This document shows, in pieces, positions 8,448 to 16,430 of a DNA stretch of 64,000 nucleotides. A program made the position numbers and the translations under genes. Below the pieces are notes generated by a model. That model saw only the letters and a program-made list of their open reading frames with translations, was not told where the DNA came from and made no database searches. Origin of the DNA: Aeromicrobium sp. Root495 (GTDB lineage: Bacteria > Actinomycetota > Actinomycetes > Propionibacteriales > Nocardioidaceae); assembly GCF_001426755.1 (NCBI RefSeq), contig NZ_LMFJ01000001.1, positions 1,111,846 to 1,175,845 on the forward strand, written 5' to 3'. Each line of letters opens with the position of its first letter. Position 1 is the stretch's first letter.

Positions 8448-9588
8448 TCGCGGGACGCTCCACGAGGTGGTGCAGCGCGATCGCCGCGACCAGGGTCAGG
8501 GCCAGCGTCACGGGCGCCACCAGCCAGAACCTGCCCGTGAAGATCTCGGTGGAGGTCAGCGAGAGCGCGGCGTGCAGCAGCACGAGGTGGATGCAGAACA
8601 CCGAGTAGGAGATCTGACCCAGGTAGCGCAGGACGCGGTGCTCGAGGACGCGCCGGTAGGGGGTCTCCGGGCCGAACACCGCCGGGACCACGAGCAGCAC
8701 GCCCACGGCGAGGTAGAGCAGGTTCTTGACCACGGCTGTGGTGGCCGACGTCGAGGGGGTGAGGTCGAGCGGACCGGCGAGCGGGGTGGACGCCACCAGC
8801 AGGCAGCTGAACGCCAGGGTCCAGCAGACGCCCGGCAGGGAGCCGGCGAGGTCGAGCAGGTCGAGAGCCCGGTGGCGCGCACCTCTGCTCCGGGCGACCC
8901 ACGCCACGGCGAGCGCGATCCCGGCGGCGAACCAGTCCAGGTACGACAGCAGCCAGAGGTGGGCGAACGGACGATGGTCGTCGACCCGCCCGCTCGCGAC
9001 CGCCACCCACACGATGGTCACGACGACGAGGGCCGCCGACAGCGCGAGGGTGCCGCGCAGCACACGTCGTCGGGCGAGCCGGGCGACGGGCAGCAGCAGG
9101 AGGGGAAGCACGACGTAGAACGCCACCTCGGTCTCGAGGCTCCACATCTGGGTGAGCCCGTCGGTGAAGTAGTCCGGCGTGTAGAGGGTGGTCATGGTGA
9201 GCGACCGGACCCACGAACCGAGGCCGGGGTCGCGGGCGATCGTCAGGTGCACCACCACGAGGGTGACCACGAAGACCGGCCAGATGCGAAGGACGCGCTT
9301 CAGCGCGTACGCGCCGAGCCCTGGTGTCGGTCGACCCTCCACCAGCGGGCGCAGGAACCCGATGGAGAGCAGGAACCCGGACACCACGAAGAAGAGCGCG
9401 ACGCCGACGTCGAGACGTGAGAAGAGGGCGCCCACGAGTCCGCGCGGGTACTGCCCCGTCTGGAACGCGACGTGCGTCAGGACGACGGCGAGAGCGCCGA
9501 CGGCTCGCAGGCTGTCGACCGCAGGGAAGCGGTCCTGTCGGGTGGCCGTTCCCGGGATCGGGTCGTCGACCAGGACGCGGCTGCTCAT
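8404..9588 (-). CDS. acyltransferase family 3 (OafA/TmaT-like) membrane protein
   Basis: The protein has 394 residues from ATG 9588. After a short cytoplasmic tail it shows DSLRAVGALAVVLTHVAF, the conserved Arg and His start of acyltransferase-3 proteins, then about ten helices and a WSLETEVAFYVVLPLLLLP segment typical of the family. Such enzymes move acetyl or other acyl groups across the membrane onto sugars or lipids. Corynebacterial TmaT (the Rv0228 counterpart) acetylates trehalose mycolates and lies in a comparable locus. The start codon overlaps the stop of the upstream membrane protein gene (ATGA), so the two are co-translated. The 3' end overlaps the AftD-type gene. The acceptor here is unknown. 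Confidence 0.85.
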   Translation of the reverse strand: MSSRVLVDDPIPGTATRQDRFPAVDSLRAVGALAVVLTHVAFQTGQYPRGLVGALFSRLDVGVALFFVVSGFLLSIGFLRPLVEGRPTPGLGAYALKRVLRIWPVFVVTLVVVHLTIARDPGLGSWVRSLTMTTLYTPDYFTDGLTQMWSLETEVAFYVVLPLLLLPVARLARRRVLRGTLALSAALVVVTIVWVAVASGRVDDHRPFAHLWLLSYLDWFAAGIALAVAWVARSRGARHRALDLLDLAGSLPGVCWTLAFSCLLVASTPLAGPLDLTPSTSATTAVVKNLLYLAVGVLLVVPAVFGPETPYRRVLEHRVLRYLGQISYSVFCIHLVLLHAALSLTSTEIFTGRFWLVAPVTLALTLVAAIALHHLVERPAIRLAARLTRPRSAA

Positions 9589-10913
9589 GCGAGCTCCGTG
9601 GGGACGAGCGGACCCAGCCCGACGACACCGACACACACGCTCGAGCCGCGCGTCCCGACCCTGAGCGTCACCTCGGAGGGTGTCCTCGAGCCCACGCGCA
9701 GCAGGTAGGTGTGGGCGCCGCGCAGGACGTCGACCTGCAGGGTGGTGCCGTCGAGACCCAGCTCGACGGTGTCGTCCTGGGACGCGAGGTACGAGATGGA
9801 CACCCACGCGTCCGGGGTGCGGCGTGGTGCGGAGAGCCGCGCGACCGTGACGGCGCGGGAGGAGCCGGAGCCACGCAGCAGCTGCCCGCACGAACCGGGC
9901 GCCGGCGGCACCGTCCCCACACCCCCGGCCACGCGGGGCTGGCGCACGAAGCCCAGCCCGTCGGCCATCCGCAGGTCGTTCCCGGCGCGGCGGACCACCA
10001 CCTCGTCGCTGCGAGCGAACAGCTCGGCCACCGAGGTGGAGCCGAGACGACGTGGCAGGACGTTGGGCGGCACGTCGGTGGCGGCCAGGGTGACCGTGCC
10101 GGTGCTGCGAGCCAGGTCCTCCACCCCGCGCACGTAGTCGCGTGTGGCGTCCTCCCGGGCGAGGAGCGCGGCCAGCGTGATGGTGGACGCGACGCATGCG
10201 ACGGCGAGGACGCCGGTCGCCAGGACGGCCGGGCGTGGTCGGAGCCGGGGGAGGAGCGCGGCAGCGCCCACGAGGCCGAGCGCCACCGCCGGTGCCGAGC
10301 GCCCGGCCGTGCTCGTGAGGGCGCCCGACGTGGAGACGAGCGCGACGGCGAGGACCACGGCCAGGGCCAGTGTCGAGGCGGCCAGCACGACGTCGCGGCG
10401 CCGCTCGTGGCGTCGGAACAGCTCTGCGCACGTCAGGCCGACGACGAGCAGGGCCGTGAGCGGGAGGGTGACGACACCGGTGGAGAGGTCGGTGGCCGCG
10501 ATCGTGAGGCCTGGGAAGCCGAGGGCCACGAGGGCCAGCGGTGTGCGGAGCCGACGTCCTGCGAGTGAGCGGACGGCCCACCACGCCGCGAGGTCGACCA
10601 GCGCGGTCAGCAGGAGGAGCAGCACGGCTGCGGCCCACCATGGGAAGGACCCCAGCTGGGCCACCACCCAGACGAGCGGACCACCTCGCGCGAGGGTCCC
10701 CACGTCCGGAGCGGGCGATGAGCGGACGTCGAGCAGCAGGCGGAGGTCCGAGCCGTCGAACCACGAGAGCGCGAGGATCCCCGCCACGGTGAGGAGGTGC
10801 ACGAGGACGACGCCGGCGCCGAGGACGTCGGCGGCACGAGGCGGGCCGCCGAGGGTCTCGTCGACGAGCCGACGGAACCGAGGTCCGTCGGGGTCGTTCC
10901 AGGTGGTGGTCAC
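9585..10913 (-). CDS. Rv0226c-like polytopic membrane protein
   Basis: Starting at GTG 10913, this 442-residue protein has roughly ten hydrophobic helices in its first 270 residues. A C-terminal soluble part of about 170 residues lies outside the membrane and ends in a beta-rich segment (WVSISYLASQ, LQVDVLRGAHTYLLRVG). No catalytic motif is recognised. Its position between a DUF3068 gene (divergent) and the TmaT-like acyltransferase (4-base overlap) mirrors mycobacterial Rv0226c, an uncharacterised membrane protein of the same neighbourhood. A role in envelope lipid or glycan export is inferred only from context. Confidence 0.65.
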   Translation of the reverse strand: MTTTWNDPDGPRFRRLVDETLGGPPRAADVLGAGVVLVHLLTVAGILALSWFDGSDLRLLLDVRSSPAPDVGTLARGGPLVWVVAQLGSFPWWAAAVLLLLLTALVDLAAWWAVRSLAGRRLRTPLALVALGFPGLTIAATDLSTGVVTLPLTALLVVGLTCAELFRRHERRRDVVLAASTLALAVVLAVALVSTSGALTSTAGRSAPAVALGLVGAAALLPRLRPRPAVLATGVLAVACVASTITLAALLAREDATRDYVRGVEDLARSTGTVTLAATDVPPNVLPRRLGSTSVAELFARSDEVVVRRAGNDLRMADGLGFVRQPRVAGGVGTVPPAPGSCGQLLRGSGSSRAVTVARLSAPRRTPDAWVSISYLASQDDTVELGLDGTTLQVDVLRGAHTYLLRVGSRTPSEVTLRVGTRGSSVCVGVVGLGPLVPTELA

Positions 10914-11009
10914 GGCTGCCGATCCTGCCACGCCATGGGTTCGCCAGGCGTCCGTGACCCCCGGCGCCGTTAACCTGGCGGTAACCATTTCTCTGGAGGG
11001 AGACCCATC

Positions 11010-12017
11010 GTGGGTAAAAAGATGGCGACCGTTGCGCTGCTCCTCGGAGCATTCCTGATCGCACTCGCCGCGCTGAGCAAGTTCTACATGTACGACCGGC
11101 TGGCCGTCGCGCCCGCCAACACCGAGAGCACGAGCATCTCCGAGACCGCCCCTGGCGCGGACGGCACGTACCTCTCCGTCGCTCAGCTCAAGGTCGTCGA
11201 CGCCCCGCTCCGCTCCGTCCGCACCGTCCAGGGCGACGTGAAGCTGAGCGAGAAGGCCAGCAAGGACCTCGGCAAGGACGTCGACGTCTGGAAGACGTAC
11301 GTCTGCACCGACACCCAGAGCTTCGACTGCAGCAGCGGCAAGACGCCGCTGAGCGCCACCAGTGACGTCGTCGCGTTCGACGCCACCACCGGCGAGGCCG
11401 TCAAGTGGGACGGCGCCAGCTCGGCGAGCGACGGCGAAGAGGTGGCCGACCCCTTCGAGGGCCAGTACTTCAAGTTCCCGTTCGACGCCAAGAAGAAGAC
11501 GTACCAGTTCTGGGACGGCACCCTCAACAGGGCCACCCCGGCCGAGTACGTGGGCACCACGAAGCTCAAGGGCCTCGACGCCTACGAGTACCGCCAGACC
11601 ATCGAGCCCACCAAGACTGGTGAGATCACCGTGCCGGGCGACCTGGTCGGCTCCGAGGCCGGTTCCGTCAAGGCCGACCGCATGTACTCCACGGTGCGCA
11701 CCTTCGTCGTGGAGCCCACGACGGGCGTCATCCTCAAGGGCGGCGAGGCTCAGGACTCGTACCTGGCCGTCGACGGTGTCCGCAAGGCCACTACCACCAA
11801 GGCCACCCTCGGATACACCGACGACTACATCACCGAGACCGTCAACGAGTACAAGGGCAAGGCCATGCTGCTCGGCGTCGTCAAGTCCACGTTCCCGATC
11901 GTCGGTCTGGTCGTGGGCCTCGTGCTCCTCGGCCTCGGTGGGTTCGGCATCGCCCGCTCGCGCGGTGGATCGGCCACGCCGAGCCCGACGCGCGAGAAGG
12001 CAGGCGCCCACGCCTGA
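11010..12017 (+). CDS. DUF3068 (PorA-family-named) membrane-anchored protein
   Basis: The 335-residue product starts at GTG 11010 behind GGAGGGAGA. It has an N-terminal helix (residues 5-25), a large extracytoplasmic domain with two cysteines close together ([11 protein letters not shown]) and a C-terminal helix near 295-318, followed by a short basic tail. This two-helix layout is that of DUF3068, annotated as porin PorA family although porin activity is not established for most members. Mycobacterial Rv0227c is the equivalent gene. Divergence from the Rv0226c-like gene preserves the mycobacterial arrangement, so an envelope assembly role is plausible. Confidence 0.82.
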   Translation: MGKKMATVALLLGAFLIALAALSKFYMYDRLAVAPANTESTSISETAPGADGTYLSVAQLKVVDAPLRSVRTVQGDVKLSEKASKDLGKDVDVWKTYVCTDTQSFDCSSGKTPLSATSDVVAFDATTGEAVKWDGASSASDGEEVADPFEGQYFKFPFDAKKKTYQFWDGTLNRATPAEYVGTTKLKGLDAYEYRQTIEPTKTGEITVPGDLVGSEAGSVKADRMYSTVRTFVVEPTTGVILKGGEAQDSYLAVDGVRKATTTKATLGYTDDYITETVNEYKGKAMLLGVVKSTFPIVGLVVGLVLLGLGGFGIARSRGGSATPSPTREKAGAHA

Positions 12018-12027
12018 CCTCAGGTCA

Positions 12028-12033
12028 TAGGGT
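12028..12033 (+). promoter_or_regulatory. leaderless -10 element of the M18 aminopeptidase gene
   Basis: TAGGGT is followed by seven bases and then the ATG at 12041; no ribosome-binding site is present. Confidence 0.6.
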
Positions 12034-12040
12034 TGGCCGC

Positions 12041-13282
12041 ATGAGCCTGCCTGACGACCTTTGCTCCTACGTCGACGCGTCGCCGTCACCGTTCCATGCG
12101 GTGGCCACGACCGCGAAGGCGCTGGAGGCGGCCGGCTGGACCCGGGTGCAGGAGCACGACTCCTGGGCCGGATCCGGTCGGTCGTTCGCCGTCCGGGGCG
12201 GCTCGCTCATCGCCTGGGACGACACCGCGGCCACCTCGGCCTCGGACCCGTTCCGCATCGTCGGAGCCCACACCGACAGCCCCAACCTGCGGCTCAAGCA
12301 GCACCACGACCGCCGCTTCGAGGGCACCGGGGTCCTGGCCCTCGAGCCCTACGGCGGTCCGCTGCTCGGCACGTGGCTCGACCGCGACCTCGGCGTCGCG
12401 GGGCGGGTCGTCCTGCGCGACGGCACCGAGCGACTCGTCCACGTCGACGAGCCGGTGCTGCGTGTGCCCAACCTGGCCATCCACCTCGACCGCGAGACCT
12501 CGACGCCCGACCGGCAGCGTCATCTCGACGCCCTGTGGTCCCAGCCGGACCAGCCGTTCCTGCGCTGGCTCGGGGAGCGCGAGGGCTTTGGCGCCTCCGA
12601 CGTCCTCGGCTTCGACCTCATGACCGCCGACGTCGTGCCCAGCGCCCGCGTGGGGGCCGACGGCTGGCTGGTCGCAGCCCCCCGCCTCGACAACCAGGCC
12701 ACGTGCTTCGCCGGACTGCAGGCGCTGCTGGCCGCTGCTCCTGTGGAGGGCCAGCGCACCGTCCTGGTGCTGTTCGACCACGAGGAGGTGGGCAGCACAT
12801 CGGAGCGAGGCGCCGACTCCGACCTGCTCCTGACCGTGCTGGAGCGCATCGTCCTGGCCGCCGGGGGAGGACGCGACGAGCTGCACCGCGCCATCGCGGG
12901 GTCGATCCTGGCCTCGGGCGACATGGCGCACGCCACGCACCCCAACCACGCCGAGCGTCACGAGCCCCTGCACCACATCACGCTGGGCGGCGGACCGGTG
13001 CTCAAGGTCAACCCCAACCTCCGCTACGCCACCGACGCCCGCGGTGCTGCCACGTTCGCTCTCGCGTGCGAGCAGGCCGGCGTCCCGCTGCAGCGGTACG
13101 TGCACCGCGCCGACCTGCCGTGCGGCTCCACCATCGGGCCCATCAGCGCCGCCCGGACGGGCATCTCGACGGTCGACTTCGGCGCTCCGCAGCTGGCCAT
13201 GCACTCCGTCCGCGAGACCATGGCAGCGGCCGACGTCGACCACTACGTGGCCGCCCTGACCGCTTTCCTTTCCCCCGTCTGA
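12041..13282 (+). CDS. M18 family aminopeptidase
   Basis: This 413-residue cytoplasmic metallopeptidase removes N-terminal, preferentially acidic, residues from peptides. The family's two-zinc site is visible: [12 protein letters not shown] (His and Asp) near residue 70, DHEEVGS near 247 and [15 protein letters not shown] near 290. A terminal His region is also kept, and the length fits M18 enzymes. The start is ATG 12041, seven bases after TAGGGT, so the mRNA is probably leaderless. It lies upstream of rpsA with separate promoters. Confidence 0.93.
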   Translation: MSLPDDLCSYVDASPSPFHAVATTAKALEAAGWTRVQEHDSWAGSGRSFAVRGGSLIAWDDTAATSASDPFRIVGAHTDSPNLRLKQHHDRRFEGTGVLALEPYGGPLLGTWLDRDLGVAGRVVLRDGTERLVHVDEPVLRVPNLAIHLDRETSTPDRQRHLDALWSQPDQPFLRWLGEREGFGASDVLGFDLMTADVVPSARVGADGWLVAAPRLDNQATCFAGLQALLAAAPVEGQRTVLVLFDHEEVGSTSERGADSDLLLTVLERIVLAAGGGRDELHRAIAGSILASGDMAHATHPNHAERHEPLHHITLGGGPVLKVNPNLRYATDARGAATFALACEQAGVPLQRYVHRADLPCGSTIGPISAARTGISTVDFGAPQLAMHSVRETMAAADVDHYVAALTAFLSPV

Positions 13283-13288
13283 GGCTGA

Positions 13289-13294
13289 TACCCT
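13289..13294 (+). promoter_or_regulatory. candidate -10 element of the rpsA leader
   Basis: TACCCT lies just upstream of a short open frame at 13300 and about 65 bases before rpsA. Transcription would start at or near 13300. Confidence 0.45.
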
Positions 13295-13299
13295 GGGAG

Positions 13300-13362
13300 A
13301 TGCGCTGTCGTCCGACACGCATCACCTACTCATGTCCATCAACGGAGCCCATCCACTTATGA
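13300..13362 (+). CDS. candidate 20-codon upstream ORF overlapping rpsA start
   Basis: An ATG at 13300 opens 20 codons (product begins MRCRPTRITYSCPS) and stops with a TGA that overlaps the rpsA ATG (ATGA at 13359-13362). It lies five bases after TACCCT, so it could be read from the very 5' end of the transcript. The overlap would couple its translation to rpsA. No homologue is known to me, and the frame could be fortuitous. Confidence 0.35.
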   Translation: MRCRPTRITYSCPSTEPIHL

Positions 13363-14807
13363 CTTCTGGTATCGCAACGCCTGCTGCCGCACCGCAGGTT
13401 GCGGTCAACGACATCGGCAACGAGGAAGACTTCCTCAAGGCCATTGACCTCACCATCAAGTACTTCAACGACGGCGACATCGTCGAGGGGACGATCGTCA
13501 AGGTCGACCGCGACGAGGTCCTCCTCGACATCGGCTACAAGACCGAGGGCGTCATCCCCTCGCGTGAGCTGTCGATCAAGCACGACGTCGACCCGAGCGA
13601 GGTCGTCTCCGTCGGCGACTCGGTCGAGGCCCTCGTCCTCCAGAAGGAGGACAAGGAAGGTCGTCTGATCCTCTCCAAGAAGCGCGCACAGTACGAGCGC
13701 GCCTGGGGCGACATCGAGAAGATCAAGGCCGAGGACGGCGTCGTCGAGGGCACCGTCATCGAGGTCGTCAAGGGCGGCCTCATCATGGACATCGGGCTCC
13801 GTGGCTTCCTGCCCGCCTCGCTCGTGGAGATGCGCCGCGTGCGCGACCTCGACCCGTACATCGGTCAGAAGATCGAGGCCAAGATCATCGAGCTCGACAA
13901 GAACCGCAACAACGTGGTCCTGTCGCGCCGTGCGTGGCTCGAGCAGACGCAGTCCGCCGTGCGCCAGAAGTTCCTCGACGAGCTCAAGAAGGGGCAGGTC
14001 CGCAAGGGCGTCATCTCCTCCATCGTCAACTTCGGTGCCTTCGTGGACCTCGGTGGCGTCGACGGACTCGTCCACGTCTCCGAGCTCTCCTGGAAGCACA
14101 TCGACCACCCCAACGAGGTCGTCCAGGTCGGCGACGAGGTCACCGTCGAGGTCCTCGACGTCGACCTCGAGCGCGAGCGCGTCTCCCTGTCGCTCAAGGC
14201 GACGCAGGAAGACCCGTGGCAGCACTTCGCGCGCACGCACCAGATCGGTCAGATCGTGCCCGGCAAGGTCACCAAGCTCGTTCCCTTCGGCGCCTTCGTG
14301 CGTGTCGAGGAGGGCATCGAGGGCCTCGTGCACATCTCCGAGCTGGCTGAGCGCCACGTCGAGATCCCGGAGCAGGTCGTCCAGATCGGCGACGCCGTCA
14401 TGGTCAAGATCATCGACATCGATCTCGAGCGTCGTCGTATCTCGCTGTCGCTCAAGCAGGCCAACGAGACCGCGGTCGCCACGGCCGACGACTTCGACCC
14501 CACGCTGTACGGCATGACGTCGTCGTACGACGAGGCCGGCAACTACATCTACCCCGACGGCTTCGACCCCGAGACCGGCGAGTGGCAGGAAGGCTTCGAC
14601 GACGCGCGCGCCGCGTGGGAGAAGCAGTACGCCGAGGCTCACGAGCGCTGGGAGGCGCACAAGAAGCAGATCGAGGAGTCCGAGAAGGCCACCCTCGAGG
14701 CCGGCGAGACCAGCACGTACTCCTCGGAGGCCGAGACCAACGAGGGCTCGCTCGCTTCCGACGAGGCCCTGCAGGCTCTCCGCGAGAAGCTCACCGGCGG
14801 CGAGTGA
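13359..14807 (+). CDS. rpsA: 30S ribosomal protein S1
   Basis: The ribosomal protein S1 binds mRNA and helps initiation on the small subunit. The start ATG 13359 is preferred over an in-frame ATG at 13332 because GGAG lies eleven bases before it and the 482-residue product then matches the 481-residue mycobacterial S1. The sequence AVNDIGNEEDFLKAIDLTIK begins the conserved part. Four S1/OB-fold repeats follow, each ending in an LSLK or LSRR-type strand, for example VSLSLKATQ and ISLSLKQAN. A C-terminal acidic, repeat-free tail closes it. The gene is followed by a strong terminator. Confidence 0.97.
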   Translation: MTSGIATPAAAPQVAVNDIGNEEDFLKAIDLTIKYFNDGDIVEGTIVKVDRDEVLLDIGYKTEGVIPSRELSIKHDVDPSEVVSVGDSVEALVLQKEDKEGRLILSKKRAQYERAWGDIEKIKAEDGVVEGTVIEVVKGGLIMDIGLRGFLPASLVEMRRVRDLDPYIGQKIEAKIIELDKNRNNVVLSRRAWLEQTQSAVRQKFLDELKKGQVRKGVISSIVNFGAFVDLGGVDGLVHVSELSWKHIDHPNEVVQVGDEVTVEVLDVDLERERVSLSLKATQEDPWQHFARTHQIGQIVPGKVTKLVPFGAFVRVEEGIEGLVHISELAERHVEIPEQVVQIGDAVMVKIIDIDLERRRISLSLKQANETAVATADDFDPTLYGMTSSYDEAGNYIYPDGFDPETGEWQEGFDDARAAWEKQYAEAHERWEAHKKQIEESEKATLEAGETSTYSSEAETNEGSLASDEALQALREKLTGGE

Positions 14808-14831
14808 TCACACTCGCCCGCTAGGGCAACG

Positions 14832-14867
14832 GCAAGGCCCCCGTTCCGCCAGGATCGGGGGCCTTGC
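14832..14867 (+). terminator. rpsA terminator
   Basis: A 12-bp stem (GCAAGGCCCCCG with its complement) and 12-base loop lie 25 bases after the rpsA stop. It could also act for the small minus-strand gene that ends at 14892. Confidence 0.8.
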
Positions 14868-14891
14868 TGCGTCCGGAGCCTGGTCGGTCGT

Positions 14892-15050
14892 TCAGGGCTG
14901 CAGGCGCACGGGCCCGAACCCGCCGTGGGTGTGGCTGCGGGGCGGGGGGCGGAGGCCGTACCCGTCCCGTCCGACGCAGCGCACGAGGGCTCCGAGGGCG
15001 AGCAGACTCGTCAGCACGAGCAGGACGGTGAGGAGGGCGAGAAGCATCAT
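14892..15050 (-). CDS. small single-pass membrane protein, hypothetical
   Basis: This 52-residue open frame from ATG 15050 has one strong hydrophobic helix (MMLLALLTVLLVLTSLLALG) and a short basic, proline- and glycine-rich tail ending FGPVRLQP. It is divergent from the GlxA-like regulator gene, with 93 bases between the starts. The composition looks like a genuine small membrane protein, but I recognise no family. The first of two consecutive ATG codons is used for the start. Confidence 0.5.
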   Translation of the reverse strand: MMLLALLTVLLVLTSLLALGALVRCVGRDGYGLRPPPRSHTHGGFGPVRLQP

Positions 15051-15078
15051 GGCAGCAACTCTGCTAGCACTCTGATCC

Positions 15079-15123
15079 TGCCACCAGTGGCAGTAATGTC
15101 ACGTTGCGTTGATTTTCTGCCAC
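15079..15123. promoter_or_regulatory. candidate operator of the GlxA-like regulator
   Basis: An inverted pair TGCCAC/GTGGCA (15079-15092) and a third TGCCAC half-site (15118-15123) lie in the short divergent region before the regulator gene, just ahead of its CAGGCT -10-like element at 15132-15137. Autoregulation is an inference. Confidence 0.45.
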
Positions 15124-15143
15124 CCGTCTGACAGGCTGACCGC

Positions 15144-16115
15144 GTGATCAAGGACGTGAAGAACATCGCCGTCGTCGTGCAGGACGGCGCCGAGCCCTTC
15201 GGCCTCGGCGCCATCTGTGAGGTGTGGGCGGAGCCGTTCCATCCCGAGGACGAGAACCCGGTCTTCGACGTGACCGTGTGCACGCCCGAGCCGGGGAGGG
15301 TCCGGGGCGCCTCGGGCTTCGACCTCCACGTCGAGCACGGGCTCGAGGCGCTCGAGCGCGCCGACCTCGTGTGCATCGCACCCAAGCGGGAGTACCGCAC
15401 CCACCACCCGGCCGCCGTCGAGGCCGTGGGCGCCGCGGGACGGCGCGGCGCCTGGGTCTCGGCGCACTGCACCGGGTCGTGGCTCCTGGGCGAGGCGGGG
15501 CTGCTCGACGGCCGACGCTGCACCACGCACTGGCGCTACGGCGCGGAGCTCCAGGCTGCCTTCCCCGAGGCCACCGTCGATGCTGACGTCCTCTACGTGC
15601 TCGACCAGAACATCCTCACGGGCGCGGGCTCGACGGCCGGTCTGGACGCGTCGCTGCACCTCATGCGTCAGCTCTACGGATCCAAGGTCGCGGCCACGGC
15701 GGCCCGCCGGATCGTCATGCCGCCGCACCGCGACGGCGGGCAGGCACAGTACGTGCGCACGCCCGTCGGCGAGGTGGAGGCCGAGACGCTCGCCCCCCTC
15801 CTGGAGTGGGTGCTCGTGCACCTCGACGAGCCCATGCCCGTGGAGCGGCTCGCCCGCGAGGCGCACATGTCGGCCCGCACCTTCGCGCGTCGTTTTCGTG
15901 ACGAGACCGGGACCACGCCGCTGCAGTGGGTCACCGGGCAGCGGGTGGCGCTGGCCGAGGAGCTGCTCGAGACGTCGACCCTGTCGGTGGAGCAGATCGC
16001 GACGCGGGTCGGGTTCGGCAACGCGGCCACCCTGCGCCACCACTTCGGCGCCGCGCGCGGCATCACCCCGCAGGCCTACCGCAAGACCTTCGGCCTCCAG
16101 GAGGTCGTGGCCTGA
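15144..16115 (+). CDS. GlxA/FtrA-like AraC-family transcriptional regulator
   Basis: The 323-residue protein joins an N-terminal DJ-1/PfpI (class I amidotransferase-like) domain to a C-terminal AraC DNA-binding domain. The first domain has the nucleophile-elbow segment SAHCTGSWLLGEAGLLDGR near residue 108. The second, from about 220, has two helix-turn-helix units (VERLAREAHMSARTFARRF and SVEQIATRVGFGNAATLRHHF). Such proteins control amino acid or quaternary amine metabolism in other bacteria, but the ligand here is unknown. The GTG start at 15144 lies six bases after CAGGCT. It is divergent from a small membrane protein gene, a possible target. Confidence 0.9.
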   Translation: MIKDVKNIAVVVQDGAEPFGLGAICEVWAEPFHPEDENPVFDVTVCTPEPGRVRGASGFDLHVEHGLEALERADLVCIAPKREYRTHHPAAVEAVGAAGRRGAWVSAHCTGSWLLGEAGLLDGRRCTTHWRYGAELQAAFPEATVDADVLYVLDQNILTGAGSTAGLDASLHLMRQLYGSKVAATAARRIVMPPHRDGGQAQYVRTPVGEVEAETLAPLLEWVLVHLDEPMPVERLAREAHMSARTFARRFRDETGTTPLQWVTGQRVALAEELLETSTLSVEQIATRVGFGNAATLRHHFGAARGITPQAYRKTFGLQEVVA

Positions 16116-16116
16116 C

Positions 16117-16406
16117 GGTGGGGCGGTGACCTGGCGTCCGTTCCGCGGGCCCGGCCCGTGGGGCGGTGACTTGGCGTCCGTTCCACCGGGCCGGGCCGGT
16201 GGGGCGGTGACTTGGCGTCCGTTCCACCGGGCCGGGCCGGTGGGGCGGTGCCGTGGCGTCCGTTCAGGCGCACATTGAGGCTCGGAACGGACGCCAGCTC
16301 ACCGCCGCCACGGCGCTGGGCGCATCGGCGCCCGGGACGGACGCCAAGTCACCGCCGCCACGGCGCTGGGCGTATCGGCGCTCGGGACGGACGCCAGCTC
16401 ACCGCC
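16117..16406. repeat. two convergent arrays of a shared 22-bp motif with hairpin linkers
   Basis: This fills the 315-base gap between the convergent regulator and acyl-CoA synthetase genes. Four plus-strand units at 16117, 16158, 16198 and 16239 (40-41 bp period) contain GGCGGTGACTTGGCGTCCGT or close variants. Three minus-strand units at 16284-16306, 16334-16356 and 16384-16406 (50-bp period) carry the complement. Plus linkers pair as CCACCGG/CCGGTGG; minus linkers pair as GGGCGC/GCGCCC or, with wobble pairs, GGGCGT/GCGCTC. Each convergent gene is thus followed by copies in its own direction. No coding function is apparent. Confidence 0.9.
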
Positions 16407-16430
16407 GTGGCGGTTGCGACGGCGCGGGAG

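Noticed and set aside
13332..13358. Earlier ATG as start of rpsA
   Set aside because: No ribosome site precedes it, and the product would be nine residues longer than usual.
16117..16406. CRISPR array
   Set aside because: The repeats change orientation in the middle, linkers are nearly identical rather than unique spacers, and no cas genes are nearby.
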